DNA of 64,000 nucleotides. It comes from Thuidium tamariscinum. Taxonomy: Eukaryota; Streptophyta; Bryopsida; Hypnales; Thuidiaceae. The notes under the pieces were generated by a model. It worked only from the letters and a program-made list of their open reading frames with translations, did no database searches and was not told the origin of the DNA. The DNA is taken from NCBI GenBank assembly GCA_947034885.2, contig OX344757.2, positions 5,890,001-5,954,000 on the forward strand, written 5' to 3'. This document shows positions 25,205 to 36,299 of this stretch, in pieces. How positions within the stretch are numbered: the stretch's first letter is position 1; the number at the start of each line of letters is the position of its first letter. The translations under genes and the position numbers were made by a program.

Positions 25205-25766
25205 AAGCCCTAAACGTGCGGACAAGAGAATCCCACACTTCAGTGCGCGGACGGCGCCGTCTCCATTGGCCGTCCGCCCGTCCGCTCTAACCGCTCATCC
25301 GTCTCCCTAGTCCCTGTCCGCAATCCCAACCACCCGTCCGCCCGTCGCCCATCTACAATTCCGTCCGCCCGTCCGCAGTCCCGACCCCCCGTCCGCCCAT
25401 CGCCTTGTCCGCAATTCCGTCCACTACTTCGTCTGCGCATCCGTCCGTCTGCAGTTCCGACCGTCTGCGGACGGGCGGTCGAGACTGCGGACGGGCGGAT
25501 GCGCGGATAGTCTCATTCCATAGTCTAGCCCCATAGTCTTGTTCATCCATTCGCCTATTTGCCCGTCGGACGGTGTCGTCCGTTGCTCCGTCCGCAGTCC
25601 CGACCGCCAATCCGCCCGTCCGAAGTTCCGTCCGTGCGTCTGCTTGACTGCTTCTGACGGATGCCGTCCGTTAGTCGCCGAGGACTACATCCACAGCGTC
25701 CACTGCGTTCGGACGTCCGGATTTTGGACGTAATTTTGCCTTGGACGTTGCAATTTGTCAACCCTG
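25205..25766. repeat. Right subterminal CGGAC array of the hAT element
   Basis: GC-rich run of CCGTCCGC/GTCCG words, with a short inverted stretch of GCGGACGGGCGG at about 25470-25500, ending in the hAT terminus. It mirrors the left array in composition and spacing but not base for base. Confidence 0.85.
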
Positions 25767-25774
25767 CTTAACAA

Positions 25775-26160
25775 ATATGTATTGTAGTACGGAAAACAAA
25801 TTATTCCATATGTTTTGAATCAGATTCTTTATAGAATTAGCCCTGGTACAGAACTCCTATATTATATGGCCATGATTGTAATTACTCTTAATTCATTTTA
25901 ATCTATCCTCAAAGTATATAATTTGGTTTCATGTAGGAAATTCTTGTATCTCTTCTAATAAGGAATCCAAAAATGTAATTATATATACAAAGTGAATATT
26001 TTTTAGGACAATAATAGAAATAAAAATCTAATTATATGATTTTTTAAGTCATATATCATAGACCAAGCTACTTGAATTTAGAGTTTTTTTAATAAAAATT
26101 TAATTTTAATTATAGAGAACTTTTTGTTTGGATTTTAAAAATCTATGTATAGGTGTTTCA
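25775..26160 (+). other. AT-rich DNA after the hAT insertion
   Basis: This is the right flank of the insertion. By position it should be the continuation of the Ty1/copia relic, but I cannot see a clear domain in it. Confidence 0.3.
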
Positions 26161-26162
26161 AT

Positions 26163-26249
<87 letters not shown>
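26161..26249. repeat. Compound microsatellite (AC)n(AT)n
   Basis: A run of TA, then about eleven AC repeats, then more than 25 AT repeats without interruption. Length is likely polymorphic. Confidence 0.97.
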
Positions 26250-26252
<3 letters not shown>

Positions 26253-28716
26253 AATACCAATGATCTTTGCATATAATACAAGAGTTGTGTATCCAAGAGA
26301 ATTAGTTTCAAATTTTGGTAGTTGAAAGGCAATGTTTACTAAAACCAATGATTTGTGCTTTTTTTTTGTTATTAGTACATTGAAGAAAAGAACATGTGCC
26401 TTTGCTTATGATTTCCTCAAAACTATAGTTACTTGTAGAGCATAGAACCTTAATTCTTGACAAACATTTGAAGCTATGTATAAATTTTTCAAATTCCTAC
26501 TCATTAATGTTTGTATAGTTTTGAATTTTATAAAAGGTTTGCAAATTTGGTCAAAATAGGTAGGCTTCTAAAATAGAACTCCTAAAATACTGTCCTGATA
26601 AGACAAATTGAGCAAAAGAAAAAGCAAATAGTAAGAAATAAAGGCATACAAATTACATAGAATCTATATAGAAAACATCTAGTAAGAAGGTAGTTATTAT
26701 ATGAGCCTAAGAATATAAGCCCATGTGCCAAAAAGACTAGACACCTAAAATATAGGTGCCCATATTATAGGAACTTTTATAATTATAATAAAAAATGATA
26801 TGTTATATGTTTTTTTATAAGCGCCTTCAATGGTTGAATTATGTCTACTTATATACATGCTTGAGGCTCACATGCTTGCATTTTCATTCTTACATACTAG
26901 CATTGTTGCATCTAGGAACAAGTTTGCCCAAATTGAGAAGGAAGACACTTTGTAATTATAGGTGAATATTCTAGTCAAGGAAGAAGTGGTTACATAATAG
27001 GTTCTAACTTTGATATAGATGAGACATTGATCATTTTGATAGATATTAAATTGCATCTTGTAGAATACATGGCAATGGAGACAAAGGACCTACATGATGA
27101 ATGTTTGGAAAATGATTTGAAATGTGTTGGACAAGTAGATCATATTTAGTTGTTTACTTTTGACCATTTAGTGGTAGCCTGGTAGGCATTTAGATATACT
27201 TGCATATGAAGCACAAAGTAACATGCCTTCTATGAAGTGTGGAGTAAAAAATGTATAAGATTTTTATGAAGTAATTGAAAAGTTTGGAGCAATTTGATGA
27301 ATGTGTATAGAGGTATTTCTCCTACAAAGGATGAATGATGTTTTGAAAAATCTACTTCCGTCCCCCTCTTCCCCTCCAATATTTTAGATTTTAGATGGCA
27401 TACAAGCCAATTACAATGTCGTGCTCTCCAAGTACAAAAATGTCTAATTTTGTGTCTAATTCTAATAATCTTGTACAATCACTATCTTGTAAGAATTCAA
27501 GCTTGTTAGTCAAAATGTTGATGTCTTATTTAGAGGACAATGTCAATTGTGGGTGTGTATATGTCGTTGAATATCTTGTATATTATATACCACACTTCAA
27601 CATACCCTTATAGTCTTGTGGGAATATGGTCCAAATTAGTATTTCCTATTGAATAATTTAATGAAGCAATAAAAAATAATTTACAATGTTTTCAAAAATA
27701 GAATTATTACAAGTACATTTGTAAAATTTTGAGCTCCTAAAGAGTCCTTCAAAAATTGGCATGCAAATGGCTATCTATTAAAGATTAGAAATGATAGCTT
27801 GATTACAAAAACATGCATATAATTGTGTTGCTACTTCATATGAATTTCAAGAAATACCCATAAACTAATCAAACAAATAATTCATTTATAGTATCAAGGA
27901 CCTAAATGACACAAGTATCTAATGTCTTATTATCCAATAAGAAGCATCTTATTGTGCAAACATCATGAGCATTGAGTATTTATAATATTTTTAAAGTAAA
28001 GAATTTGTTCAAATTATTAATGACTCAAATGACAAGAAGAACTCAATGTTTTGTTGTTCCCAAAGGAAGTATTTTGTTGTGAAAACATTACAAGGCATTA
28101 GTACTTAGTTGCACCAAACTCATTCTATATAACATACCAAATATTCCCTCAATGTAAAGTATTTAGAATTTGAGTGACAAAAAGTAAAGAATGACGTATT
28201 GTTTAGTAAAAGGCATGTAGTTCTCTAAACATGCATTTCTATAAACAAAGTTTTTAAATATTTTTCTCATTTGAAATCCTAGTGTAGAGATGATTGATTT
28301 AGATTTCCATAGACTTGCAGAAAAGTATTTGAGAAACTGTAAAGACAAAGAATAGCAACTTTATGAGGTTTTATTTAGCTTCAAAGTATTATTGATAGGA
28401 TAATTTTGTGCCCTAGGAATTCTAATGTTGAACTATAGTATTTATTTTGAGATTTGTATGCATTATTTATAAGTGGTTTTACTATAAAGTTAAACCCTTG
28501 AAGGACCATTGTCCCTTTAAGGGACAAGTGGGGTTTTAGATAGGTATCAATAGGTTGAAATTTGATCCTATTTTCTTAAATTTTTTTGTAAAGACAGAAA
28601 ATTTGATTAGCTTGATTAGAATATAATTTTTTCTTCAATCTTCACCTAGGAACAGAAGCTATGCCCAAATAAGCTCAAAACTAGGTAGCAAAAAAACTTT
28701 CAAATTCTGAGTCTTA
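26250..28716. other. AT-rich intergenic DNA with faint ~130-bp tandem pattern
   Basis: No gene. At about 27870-28330 three loosely similar blocks follow each other, each with a word like ACTCAA(A)TGACA and then AAGAATGTCTTATT- or AACTCAATGTTTTGTT-like text. The remainder has no evident structure. Confidence 0.35.
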
Positions 28717-29446
28717 GGGTCATTGCAAGAAACACTGGTCCTATTTGACGTGACAATGCAAACCAGTTTTTTGTTGTCCACTAAAACTTTTGGAGATTTA
28801 GTCCAATGAACATGAAATTTTTATTGAACATACCTAACTTAAAGATGATTAGATCTCTTATTTTTCAAAAATTAAAAAAATCATTCTATATTTAAAAATC
28901 ATTTTCGTTGAGTTGTCATAAGGTCTAGTTTATGGTTTCTACTACATTTGCAGTGCCGAAATTTAGTGATTTGAAGACAAAACTTTCATATTCTATTTTT
29001 ACAGGTGTAAAACCTTCAACTTCCAAATGAAATCTAAAAAATAATATGTTATTTTATGTCCTCCACATGAGTACAAATTTTTTTCCATTTCACACAATTT
29101 TTGAATATTGATGATGGTTCTAAGATCATTCTTTTGGTCAAATGTCATCAACATTAATTATCCTCAAATGGCCAATTATAAGTTTAAAAAAAATTTATTT
29201 TCCTATTTTCTACAAATTAAAATGTATAAATACTAATTTTCATGAGATTTTGTACTTTTCTAGTTTTCCTATTTAGAGATTTTTCCTATACTTTTCCTTT
29301 CTAGGGTACCTTCTTCTTAAAGGTTTATATATGAAATATGTTTTTCACTTTTTTTAAAACTTTTTTTTCTAATTTTAAAGTACCCCCGAAAAAAAGTATT
29401 GTTGAAAATGCTACGCTTTTTGCACGGTGTTTCTTGCAACAACCCC
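28717..29446. mobile_element. TTGCAAGAAACAC-family element, copy 1 (730 bp)
   Basis: The left end GGGTCATTGCAAGAAACACT and the complement of the right end, GGGGTTGTTGCAAGAAACAC, form inverted repeats. TTA flanks both sides (28714-28716 and 29447-29449). The TTA duplication suggests a PIF/Harbinger-like MITE, though the ends differ from the 18.5-kb element. Internal blocks (ATGTTATTTTATGTCCTCCA, AAGATCATTCTTTTGGT) recur in 59675-60759. No coding sequence. Confidence 0.7.
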
Positions 29447-29454
29447 TTAAGAAA

Positions 29455-29860
29455 AATTAAAAATTCTTTAATAGATTGTATTTTGTCTACATGAAAAGAT
29501 TTGATTGATTCCATTTGAATTTGTTATAAAAAAGATATGGACAATCTTGTTTTTGGGGCAATTTGATAATGTTCCAGAAAAGTTAATTTATAGGAATCAA
29601 TTTTGAATGCGATTTTTAGAATTTTTCAAAAATAAACAAATTCACATGGTTTATTTTCTTGCTTAAATAATCTCACCATAAGGATTATTTCATTTTTATT
29701 TAATCTTAGAGATACCAATTACTTAACTTTTCCTTCTATTTCATATATGTTTCTCTTTAACAATTTTTTGAAGAATAAAAACTCAGTATTCTTGTCCTTT
29801 TTGTCCCCTAGATTATCAACTGAATTATATACCTCAAAGATATAAAGCCCAAAATCTTGT
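29455..29860 (+). repeat. Interspersed repeat S, copy 2
   Basis: Begins almost directly after the 28717-29446 element and matches 22640-23110 along most of its length. A third, inverted copy lies next to the 59675-60759 palindrome, so S and the TTGCAAGAAACAC family may have travelled as one unit. Confidence 0.5.
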
Positions 29861-30379
29861 AATGCAAAAAATTAAAGTTAAGAAGGTTCAAAGTCAATTA
29901 ATCCAATTTTATGATGTGCTAAAAAACTTGTTTTTTTCACTTTTTATCTAGAAACCTTGTAATTATTATAGTGGAAAATTTTAAATTTTTTTCATGCTTT
30001 CATACTAGTAAGATGTAAGACTCTACGGTTAGATGTGCAAAAAAAAAAATTAGTTTTTGACTTTTTTGTAATCTTTGCTAAAAAAATGGTAGTTTTAAAT
30101 GTGTTTTTGTAGAAAGAAGGCCTTGGTCCTTTTGGAGTTAATGTCGTATCGCTAGCAATGTCATTCTTTAGAGTTTCAATGATTTTGTACTAATGTAGAA
30201 GGACAAAAAAAGTATTTTTTTATCCGTTTCTTCTCCCTTGACCTTTTACAAAGGATAGTAAAGAGTACCTAATTTATTCTGTAGTCTTTAGAGTAATTAC
30301 TTCTCCTGAATAAGAAATTAGTCAAAGAAACACATTCCAACATATAGCATATACAATGTATTTTGGGAAGTTGTTATTC

Positions 30380-30854
30380 CATTAGAAAATACTTGAACCC
30401 AAAAAGAGGCCGCTTTGTAATGCAAAAATTTGGGTGGAAAGAGCCTTCACAACTTACTAATTAGGCCAAGAATTCTATGATAAATTCAAAAATTAGTCAT
30501 CATTACTCAATCCATCTCCATGATCTCATGAATTAGTGGGTGGGAAGAGCTTCTAAATTCACTAATTGGCCAAGAATTGCACTATGAATTCAAAAATTCA
30601 CCATCATTATGCAATATAACTTCAAGATATTATAAATCTCATGATGATTTCCTCATGAAGGATGGAGTACATGCCAAGTGGTAGTTGTCTCATGATGGTT
30701 TCTTCATGAAGGATGGAGCACATGCCAAGTGGTGGGTGTAATGCCACATATGATTGCTTCCATACTCATGCAATTACATCCAATTACATCCAATTAGTGC
30801 TAAAATTGGTAAGAAAACTCGAGGCCTCTTTTTGGGTTCAATTCTTTTCTAATG
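30380..30854. mobile_element. MITE-like element with 32-bp inverted ends and internal tandem repeats (475 bp)
   Basis: CATTAGAAAATACTTGAACC at the left and the complement CATTAGAAAAGAATTGAACC at the right continue into CCAAAAAGAGGCC on both sides, about 29 of 32 bases matching. Inside are two loose ~100-bp repeats (30440-30620) and a direct repeat of ~54 bp with the word GAAGGATGGAG (30655-30735). No duplication at the ends is clear. Confidence 0.65.
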
Positions 30855-31547
30855 ATTGCTCTAAATGTGAAATTTCTTCACAAAAGAATTATTTTTCGAA
30901 TTTGAGCCCAACTAATTAAATGAATGTTGTTTATTCTAGTCTCATTTTGAAAAGTTTTGAAAAGTTTGTAATATTCAAATTTTTTGCAATTAGAGCTTTG
31001 GATAAATTTTTGATGTCTCCTATATTTTAATAATATGAAGTTTTGAAATGGCATGGGATTTTAGTCATTAAATTTTTTGAAATGGCACAGGATTTTAGTT
31101 CACACCATTACATTTATCCTTGTAATTTACACCCGTGTAGTAATTTATATATTTTTTGAACTAATTTTTCTATTTGATATGATTTTTCTTCAATTTTTCT
31201 TAAATAAAATTCATAATAATCAGTTTTGGTCAAAAAACTATAAAAATTTCTTGAAGTGAAGATAAGTAGCTTCATCTCTAAAGAATAGATATAAATAATT
31301 CATATATAATAGTTCGTAAATGGCAAGAGATTAACCGATCACTTTGAGGCTCAAATTCAACGGTTATAGGCCTACTTTTGAAGAGTTTATTGTTGGGCAA
31401 GTATCACTCCTAGGATATGAGCCTCATAATTATGTGGTGAAGCATTGAAAGAAGTGCAATTGTAGCCGTTGTTAGAGATAATGTCCTTTCCTCATGTAGT
31501 GAATTGCCCAAAACAACTATGTTTCAAAAAAACGTAGTTTAAGGTCT

Positions 31548-31607
31548 TATTTGTTAAAATGAGACAATTTACACATTTTGAGACTTTATCCTGAAGCAAT
31601 TTTAGTC

Positions 31608-31645
<38 letters not shown>

Positions 31646-31733
31646 CTCAACTTCTCAAAAAGACTAAAAATTAAAAAATTATGACCAATCTAAGATAAAA
31701 TTGAGACAACACCTTGTCTCCATATAACAAATA
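31548..31733. mobile_element. Mutator-like MITE with 9-bp target duplication (186 bp)
   Basis: Terminal inverted repeats TATTTGTTAAAATGAGACA and its partner (16 of 19 bases matching). A perfect 9-bp direct duplication, TTAAGGTCT, lies at 31539-31547 and 31734-31742. A 9-bp duplication is the usual mark of Mutator-like elements. An internal (TA)n run sits at 31615-31643. No coding sequence. Confidence 0.75.
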
Positions 31734-32189
31734 TTAAGGTCTTGTTTGGTCCTTTAGGGGTTAGTACTTAATTTTCAGCTACGAAGAACTCTTCTCATTT
31801 CATAGAGATTTACCAAGATTTGTATGTATATATTTTGAACAATCATTTAGATGGGTTCCTAATTTGCACATGCCTTATGATTTGGAATTATTCTTTATAT
31901 TTGTTTGCAAGAGATTATGGTTAAATAAATTTTAGCTAATCAATCATTTTCCCATCTACAAATTGGAATTCACAAATCAATAGTAAAAGTAAGGAAAATC
32001 ATTAATTGAATGAAAATTTAATTTTTGAATATGTACTTCAAAATTACTTCTCTCTAGACAACTATGACAGATTTTGTTGGTGCCACTTCATTGAAAACAC
32101 TTAAAAAGAAGGATTGTTGATGGGTTCTAAATTGTATTTGCTTTGTTCTCTCCCATGAAATCTAACATTCAAGAATGTAAAGTTCAATC

Positions 32190-32392
32190 CACTACAAGAG
32201 AAAGGGGTGTTTTAAGTAGTGTCCTAGACATTCCGTCTTTTAAGTAATGTCTTTTAAGTAAGGTTTTAAGTAAAATTTTACTAAAAAGACAGTCTTTTTA
32301 GTAAAATTTTACTTAAAACCTTACTTAAAAGACATTACTTAAAAGACGGAATGTCTAGGACACTACTTAAAACACCCCTTTCTCTTGTAGTG
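32190..32392. mobile_element. CACTA-type MITE (203 bp), strong hairpin
   Basis: Starts CACTACAAGAGAAAGGGGTG and ends with its complement. The arms are almost perfectly complementary for about 100 bp per side, centred near 32291. Flanking triplets are ATC and ATT, so the 3-bp duplication has one mismatch or is not original. The terminal sequence is close to the element at 2224-2493. Confidence 0.78.
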
Positions 32393-32559
32393 ATTATATA
32401 AACTACAAAAGTATAGTGAGATGACTAATGGCCATTGACAGAGCTGGGTACTAGGAATTAAGGTCTTAATCAGTGCTAAGTTTTTTCATCAAGTTTGCTC
32501 AATCATGTGCAAACAAATTATGATAATACTAAAATGAAGCAAATTCTAACTAATTGCTT

Positions 32560-33235
32560 CAGTTGCCATCATGGTATTACTATGGCAAAAGTCAATTCCA
32601 ACTGAAGGAGCTCTCTCTGCAAGAAGAATCTGGAAGGATACTCAAAGGCTCTAGTTGAGGAAGTTTTTGCAACTATGAACACCAAAATTTTATATTGACC
32701 TATTGGTCAAGTTGTAGTTCGTGTATCTTTGGAAGCGTTAACTTCTTACATTTCAAGTATTTGTTTATTGAAACATAGAATGATCATGGTTTCAAATGAA
32801 GGTCTCGTCTATTCAGTGACCACCTTAATTTGAGGTTTGCATTGCATGTAGAAGTAAGAGGGTTGTGGCTGCTATTGAAGTCCGGTCCACTCGTAGTGAA
32901 AGACGGGCTTTGACAATTTTAGGTTCTCATAGAATTGAATTGATGCTAGCTCATGAGTTTTGCATTTTCAAGGTGACATACAAGAATTTACAAGTCCTTG
33001 AGTGGCAAAGTTCATGAGATTGTCCTTGAAGGAGCTCAAACATACAAAGAACTGAGTGACTATGCAAGCTCTTCTAGTGCACAAATGAAGTACAATCAGC
33101 ATGCATACTGATCGCACAACGACACAGAAGGGGATCGAATCGCTTGCTTCAACCATGCAGGCTTCTTTGAAGTTAATATTGATTTCAACATGTTCATTCT
33201 TTTTTCTCTGCAATGAAATTACGTTTCATTCGTTT
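32560..33235 (+). pseudogene. Possible gene remnant, unrecognised
   Basis: GC content is higher than in the neighbours, and the translated text is protein-like in short pieces (for example KALVEEVFATMNTKIL and VVVRVSLEALTSYISS). I do not recognise the family. No continuous frame or splice sites support a working gene. It may be a host pseudogene or decayed mobile-element gene. Confidence 0.2.
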
Positions 33236-34413
33236 CAAAACACAACAAAATATGTTCATTGAAAGCAATAGTAATATTTAATTAACGCATGAGTGATAAT
33301 TTAAGTCATGATGCATCTATTTGTGCAATGAGGGAGTACTCTTTACTACAATTCTAACAAAATGTATGGTTTGGAGAAGTCATTAATTTTTAGTATATAT
33401 ATATGTTCAAGCTTCTCTGTCAGTCAAAGTTTGTTAATGTTTTCTTAGATTTATTTGGTAGCCAAAATTTGTATGATTATTAGGTCGAATTGTAAATCTT
33501 GAAAGTAGCATGTTTCACATCTACCAACATTTCTTAAATTACAAGAGATTGAATCTTTCTTCGCACATTGGATAATTATTTCAAAATTATTTGTTAATTA
33601 ACATTTTAGAGTTTTGTACACCATCCATCAAGCTTCATTATAGATTTCAAATATCAAATTCATGTCAATGTGACCAATTGATTTCCATAAACTATCAAAA
33701 TCCATCACTCTACATTCAGACCCACTTTAGCCTCAAAAATCTAACTTCCAAATCTATTCCTTTTTTGACGAACTCACTACCTCAAATACCAACAACAAGT
33801 AACATGTCAATCTTTTATTGGTGATTGAATATGTATTAAGAGCCATTAAATATTGTGGACTCCACTTATGAGCAGCTTCATGATTTTAGTGGCACGAGAC
33901 AATTCGTAAGTTTTCAATAATCACAATATTAATTGTCAAATCTTATACATTTATTTCAATTTTATTTGTGATATAAGTACAAACACCTAAAAAATAGGTG
34001 TACTACAAATCCGGGTCTTTAATTTTTTATAAAAAGTAATATAGACTAGGAAGAATATCTCTAAGTATCTAAGTGTTGTAATATATTTATATTCCTAGTA
34101 GTATCTTGTAGTCTGAATTATTCAACGGATCAATAGGTAGACAAGTATACAAGGGGCCGAGCTATACTGCAATACCATTTTTCTGAGAACTTGAGAATGA
34201 CAATTTTTAAGCAACCATTTGTGGTTCTTTTTAGACTCCATCTTTTTTGGTCTTGCTTAGTTCTTCATATATGTTTCCACAAAATGTCAAGTGTCTTGCA
34301 GATGGCAAATGTGTACTATTTAACTAAAGTTAGGATGTGTTTTGATTCAACAAAAGTAGAAGTGCTAGTTTTTCTTGTCGTCTTCATGTGTTTGCAAAAT
34401 TCTTTTAGTCATT
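33236..34413. other. AT-rich intergenic DNA, nothing recognised
   Basis: No open frame with family resemblance and no paired terminal repeats noticed. Confidence 0.4.
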
Positions 34414-34725
34414 ATGGCAAATTTTGTTAAAATGGCAGTATTCCATTAGTTTGACACTTTTTATAGTTCAGACCACGTGATTTGAAATCCACATTTTTCA
34501 TAGATGTTTGAAATCTATTAATGTTGTAGATGTTGGAAATCTATACCTATCCAAGATGTTTCACACCGTGCGATCTAAAATCAAAATCTGTCATAGATTT
34601 TGGAAATCTATATGTACCCTACATGTATGAAAATCTATATCCATCCTAGATACTAGTTTTTTGTTCAGATTGTGTGGTTTGAAAAATGGCATTTGGAATA
34701 CTACCATTTTAACTAAATTTGCCAT
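34414..34725. mobile_element. MITE-like element with 32-bp inverted ends (312 bp)
   Basis: The left arm starts ATGGCAAATTTTGTTAAAAT and goes on to GGCAGTATTCCA; the right end is its complement, 30 of 32 bases matching. The interior repeats a phrase like TAGATnTTnGAAATCTAT about four times (34500-34650). No clear target duplication. Confidence 0.7.
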
Positions 34726-34959
34726 TCACGTTTGTCTTGGGATGAAGTCTTTGAATTCTTGTTCCTTGTTTCTCCACAAACCAAGTGTTATGAGGTTGAA
34801 CTAAACATGGAATCATACAAAATTAATGAAATTGAATTTTGTGTTTGCAATTCTTATTGGAATGTTTTTTACTCCATGTTTTTTCCTCAAGCCTTAATTG
34901 AAGTAGGAAATAGAAAATAGAAAACTCCATTTTGGACAGGGTGTCAAATAAGAAGAAAA

Positions 34960-35335
34960 TCAATCTATAGAAGAATATAAGGAAAAACAATAGGGAGTTG
35001 ATAAAGAATTGCAAATTAATCCTAAAAAATTGGTGAAAGAAAACAAAACAGAAGTCAAAATTAACCCAAAATCCAATATAGTATAAAATCCAAATAAATT
35101 ATAGAAGAGAAAAAAAAGGAATGTAAATGAAAACATTATCCAAAATAGAATTAAACCCAAAGAAAGTCTTTGAGGAAAAAAATAGGGAGTATATTATGAA
35201 AACAATATCCAAAATAGCGTTAAATTGAAACAAATTTAAAATCTCCAAAGGAAAGAAATAGTGAGTAGAAATGAAAACAAAAACCAAATTAGCAGTAAAT
35301 CCAAACAAAGTATCCAATGAAAAAAATTAAGGAAT
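34960..35335. repeat. Purine-rich degenerate tandem array (~75-bp period)
   Basis: About five head-to-tail units share GAAAACAnTATCCAAAATAG, TTAAACCCAAA and a GGAAAAAAATAGGGAGT-like block. Open frames on the minus strand here (Phe/Tyr/Leu-rich) arise from the repeat. Confidence 0.7.
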
Positions 35336-35576
35336 AAATAAACTCACAACCCTAAGTACCTTCACTTAAAACCTAGGGTGTGGAAAAGATAAGAATATTT
35401 TTTACAAATATTTTCTTCTATCCCACTTGCCTTAATCCCACCTGCACTTATTTTCCAACAATTTTCTTATTTAAATTTGTCCTTCTTAGATGAAAAATTG
35501 GGAGAAAGAATATATAACTCTAATACTTCATCCCTAAAATTAGAAGGAAATGGTACATGAATTCAGAATTGCCAAA

Positions 35577-36299
35577 GGATGATTGCATGAAACACTTGAC
35601 TGTCCTATTTTGTGTCACACATTGCATGCTGATTTGTTTTTTGGCCATAACTTTTGTGTCTTAGCTCCAATTGATTCAATATTTGTAGGAAAGGTATTCG
35701 TAAATATCATAATCCTTCCTTAATTTTTTCATAATTTTCAAAAATATTTTATTGTCCAAAAATAGATCCCAATTGGATGTCATACTTCATAGTTTAGGGT
35801 TTTTTAGTACTGGGCTATACCTTTTTTTAATGATTTTAACATGAAATTTAAATGAGATGGTCTTCTAGTAGACTTATAGGTCTTTAGAAAAGGAATTTTA
35901 AAAAAAGTTGATTTTATGAGGTGTGGAGGTCTACAAAGTGAGTTCCCTTCTGCTTGTATTTTGAAACATATAAAGTATTGTTTTGGTGGATTTTTTGTGA
36001 ATTACCATTTCCATAAAGTTGTTGCAAATGGAAAATTTTTATTTTTTGAAAATATATATTTTTACTATTTTTCCCTAATTAAAACATGAAGGTATGTATT
36101 TTCAGGAGGTTTGGCACTTTTCAAGTTCTCCTTCTTAGAGAATTTTTCTATCCATTTCCTTTGGTGAAAACCTTCATCTTAGAGGTATATACATTATTCA
36201 TATTTTTCAAATTTAAAAAAATAATTTTCTAATTTTAAAGTACTCCTGGAAAAATCAGCCAAACGCAACAAAAGTGGCAGGTGTTTCTTGCAATCACCC
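35577..36299. mobile_element. TTGCAAGAAACAC-family element, copy 2 (~723 bp)
   Basis: The left end GGATGATTGCATGAAACAC and the complement of the right end, GGGTGATTGCAAGAAACACC, match the ends of 28717-29446, and the length is nearly the same. TAA follows the right end; AAA precedes the left end. It is more diverged than copy 1. Confidence 0.6.

Larger units (their letters stand above)
22017..25766. mobile_element. Non-autonomous hAT transposon (3750 bp)
   Basis: The ends are CAGGGATGAC on the left and GTCAACCCTG on the right, a 10-bp terminal inverted repeat with one mismatch. A perfect 8-bp duplication, CTTAACAA, lies at 22009-22016 and 25767-25774. CAGGG termini and 8-bp duplications identify the hAT superfamily (Ac-like). 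About 550 bp at each end is GC-rich and packed with CGGAC/GTCCG words, resembling the subterminal transposase-binding arrays of hAT elements. The interior holds an S-repeat copy (22640-23110) and an inverted array of ~340-bp units (23110-24730). No transposase frame is seen, so mobility would have needed enzyme from elsewhere. Confidence 0.9.

Noticed and set aside
25240-25761. Arg/Asp/Gly-rich open frames
   Set aside because: Same cause: the right subterminal repeat array of the hAT element.
26106-26348. 80-codon frame with an IYIYIY run
   Set aside because: Translation of the AC/AT microsatellite.
34823-35317. Phe/Leu-rich minus-strand frames resembling membrane proteins
   Set aside because: They come from a purine-rich tandem array on the plus strand.
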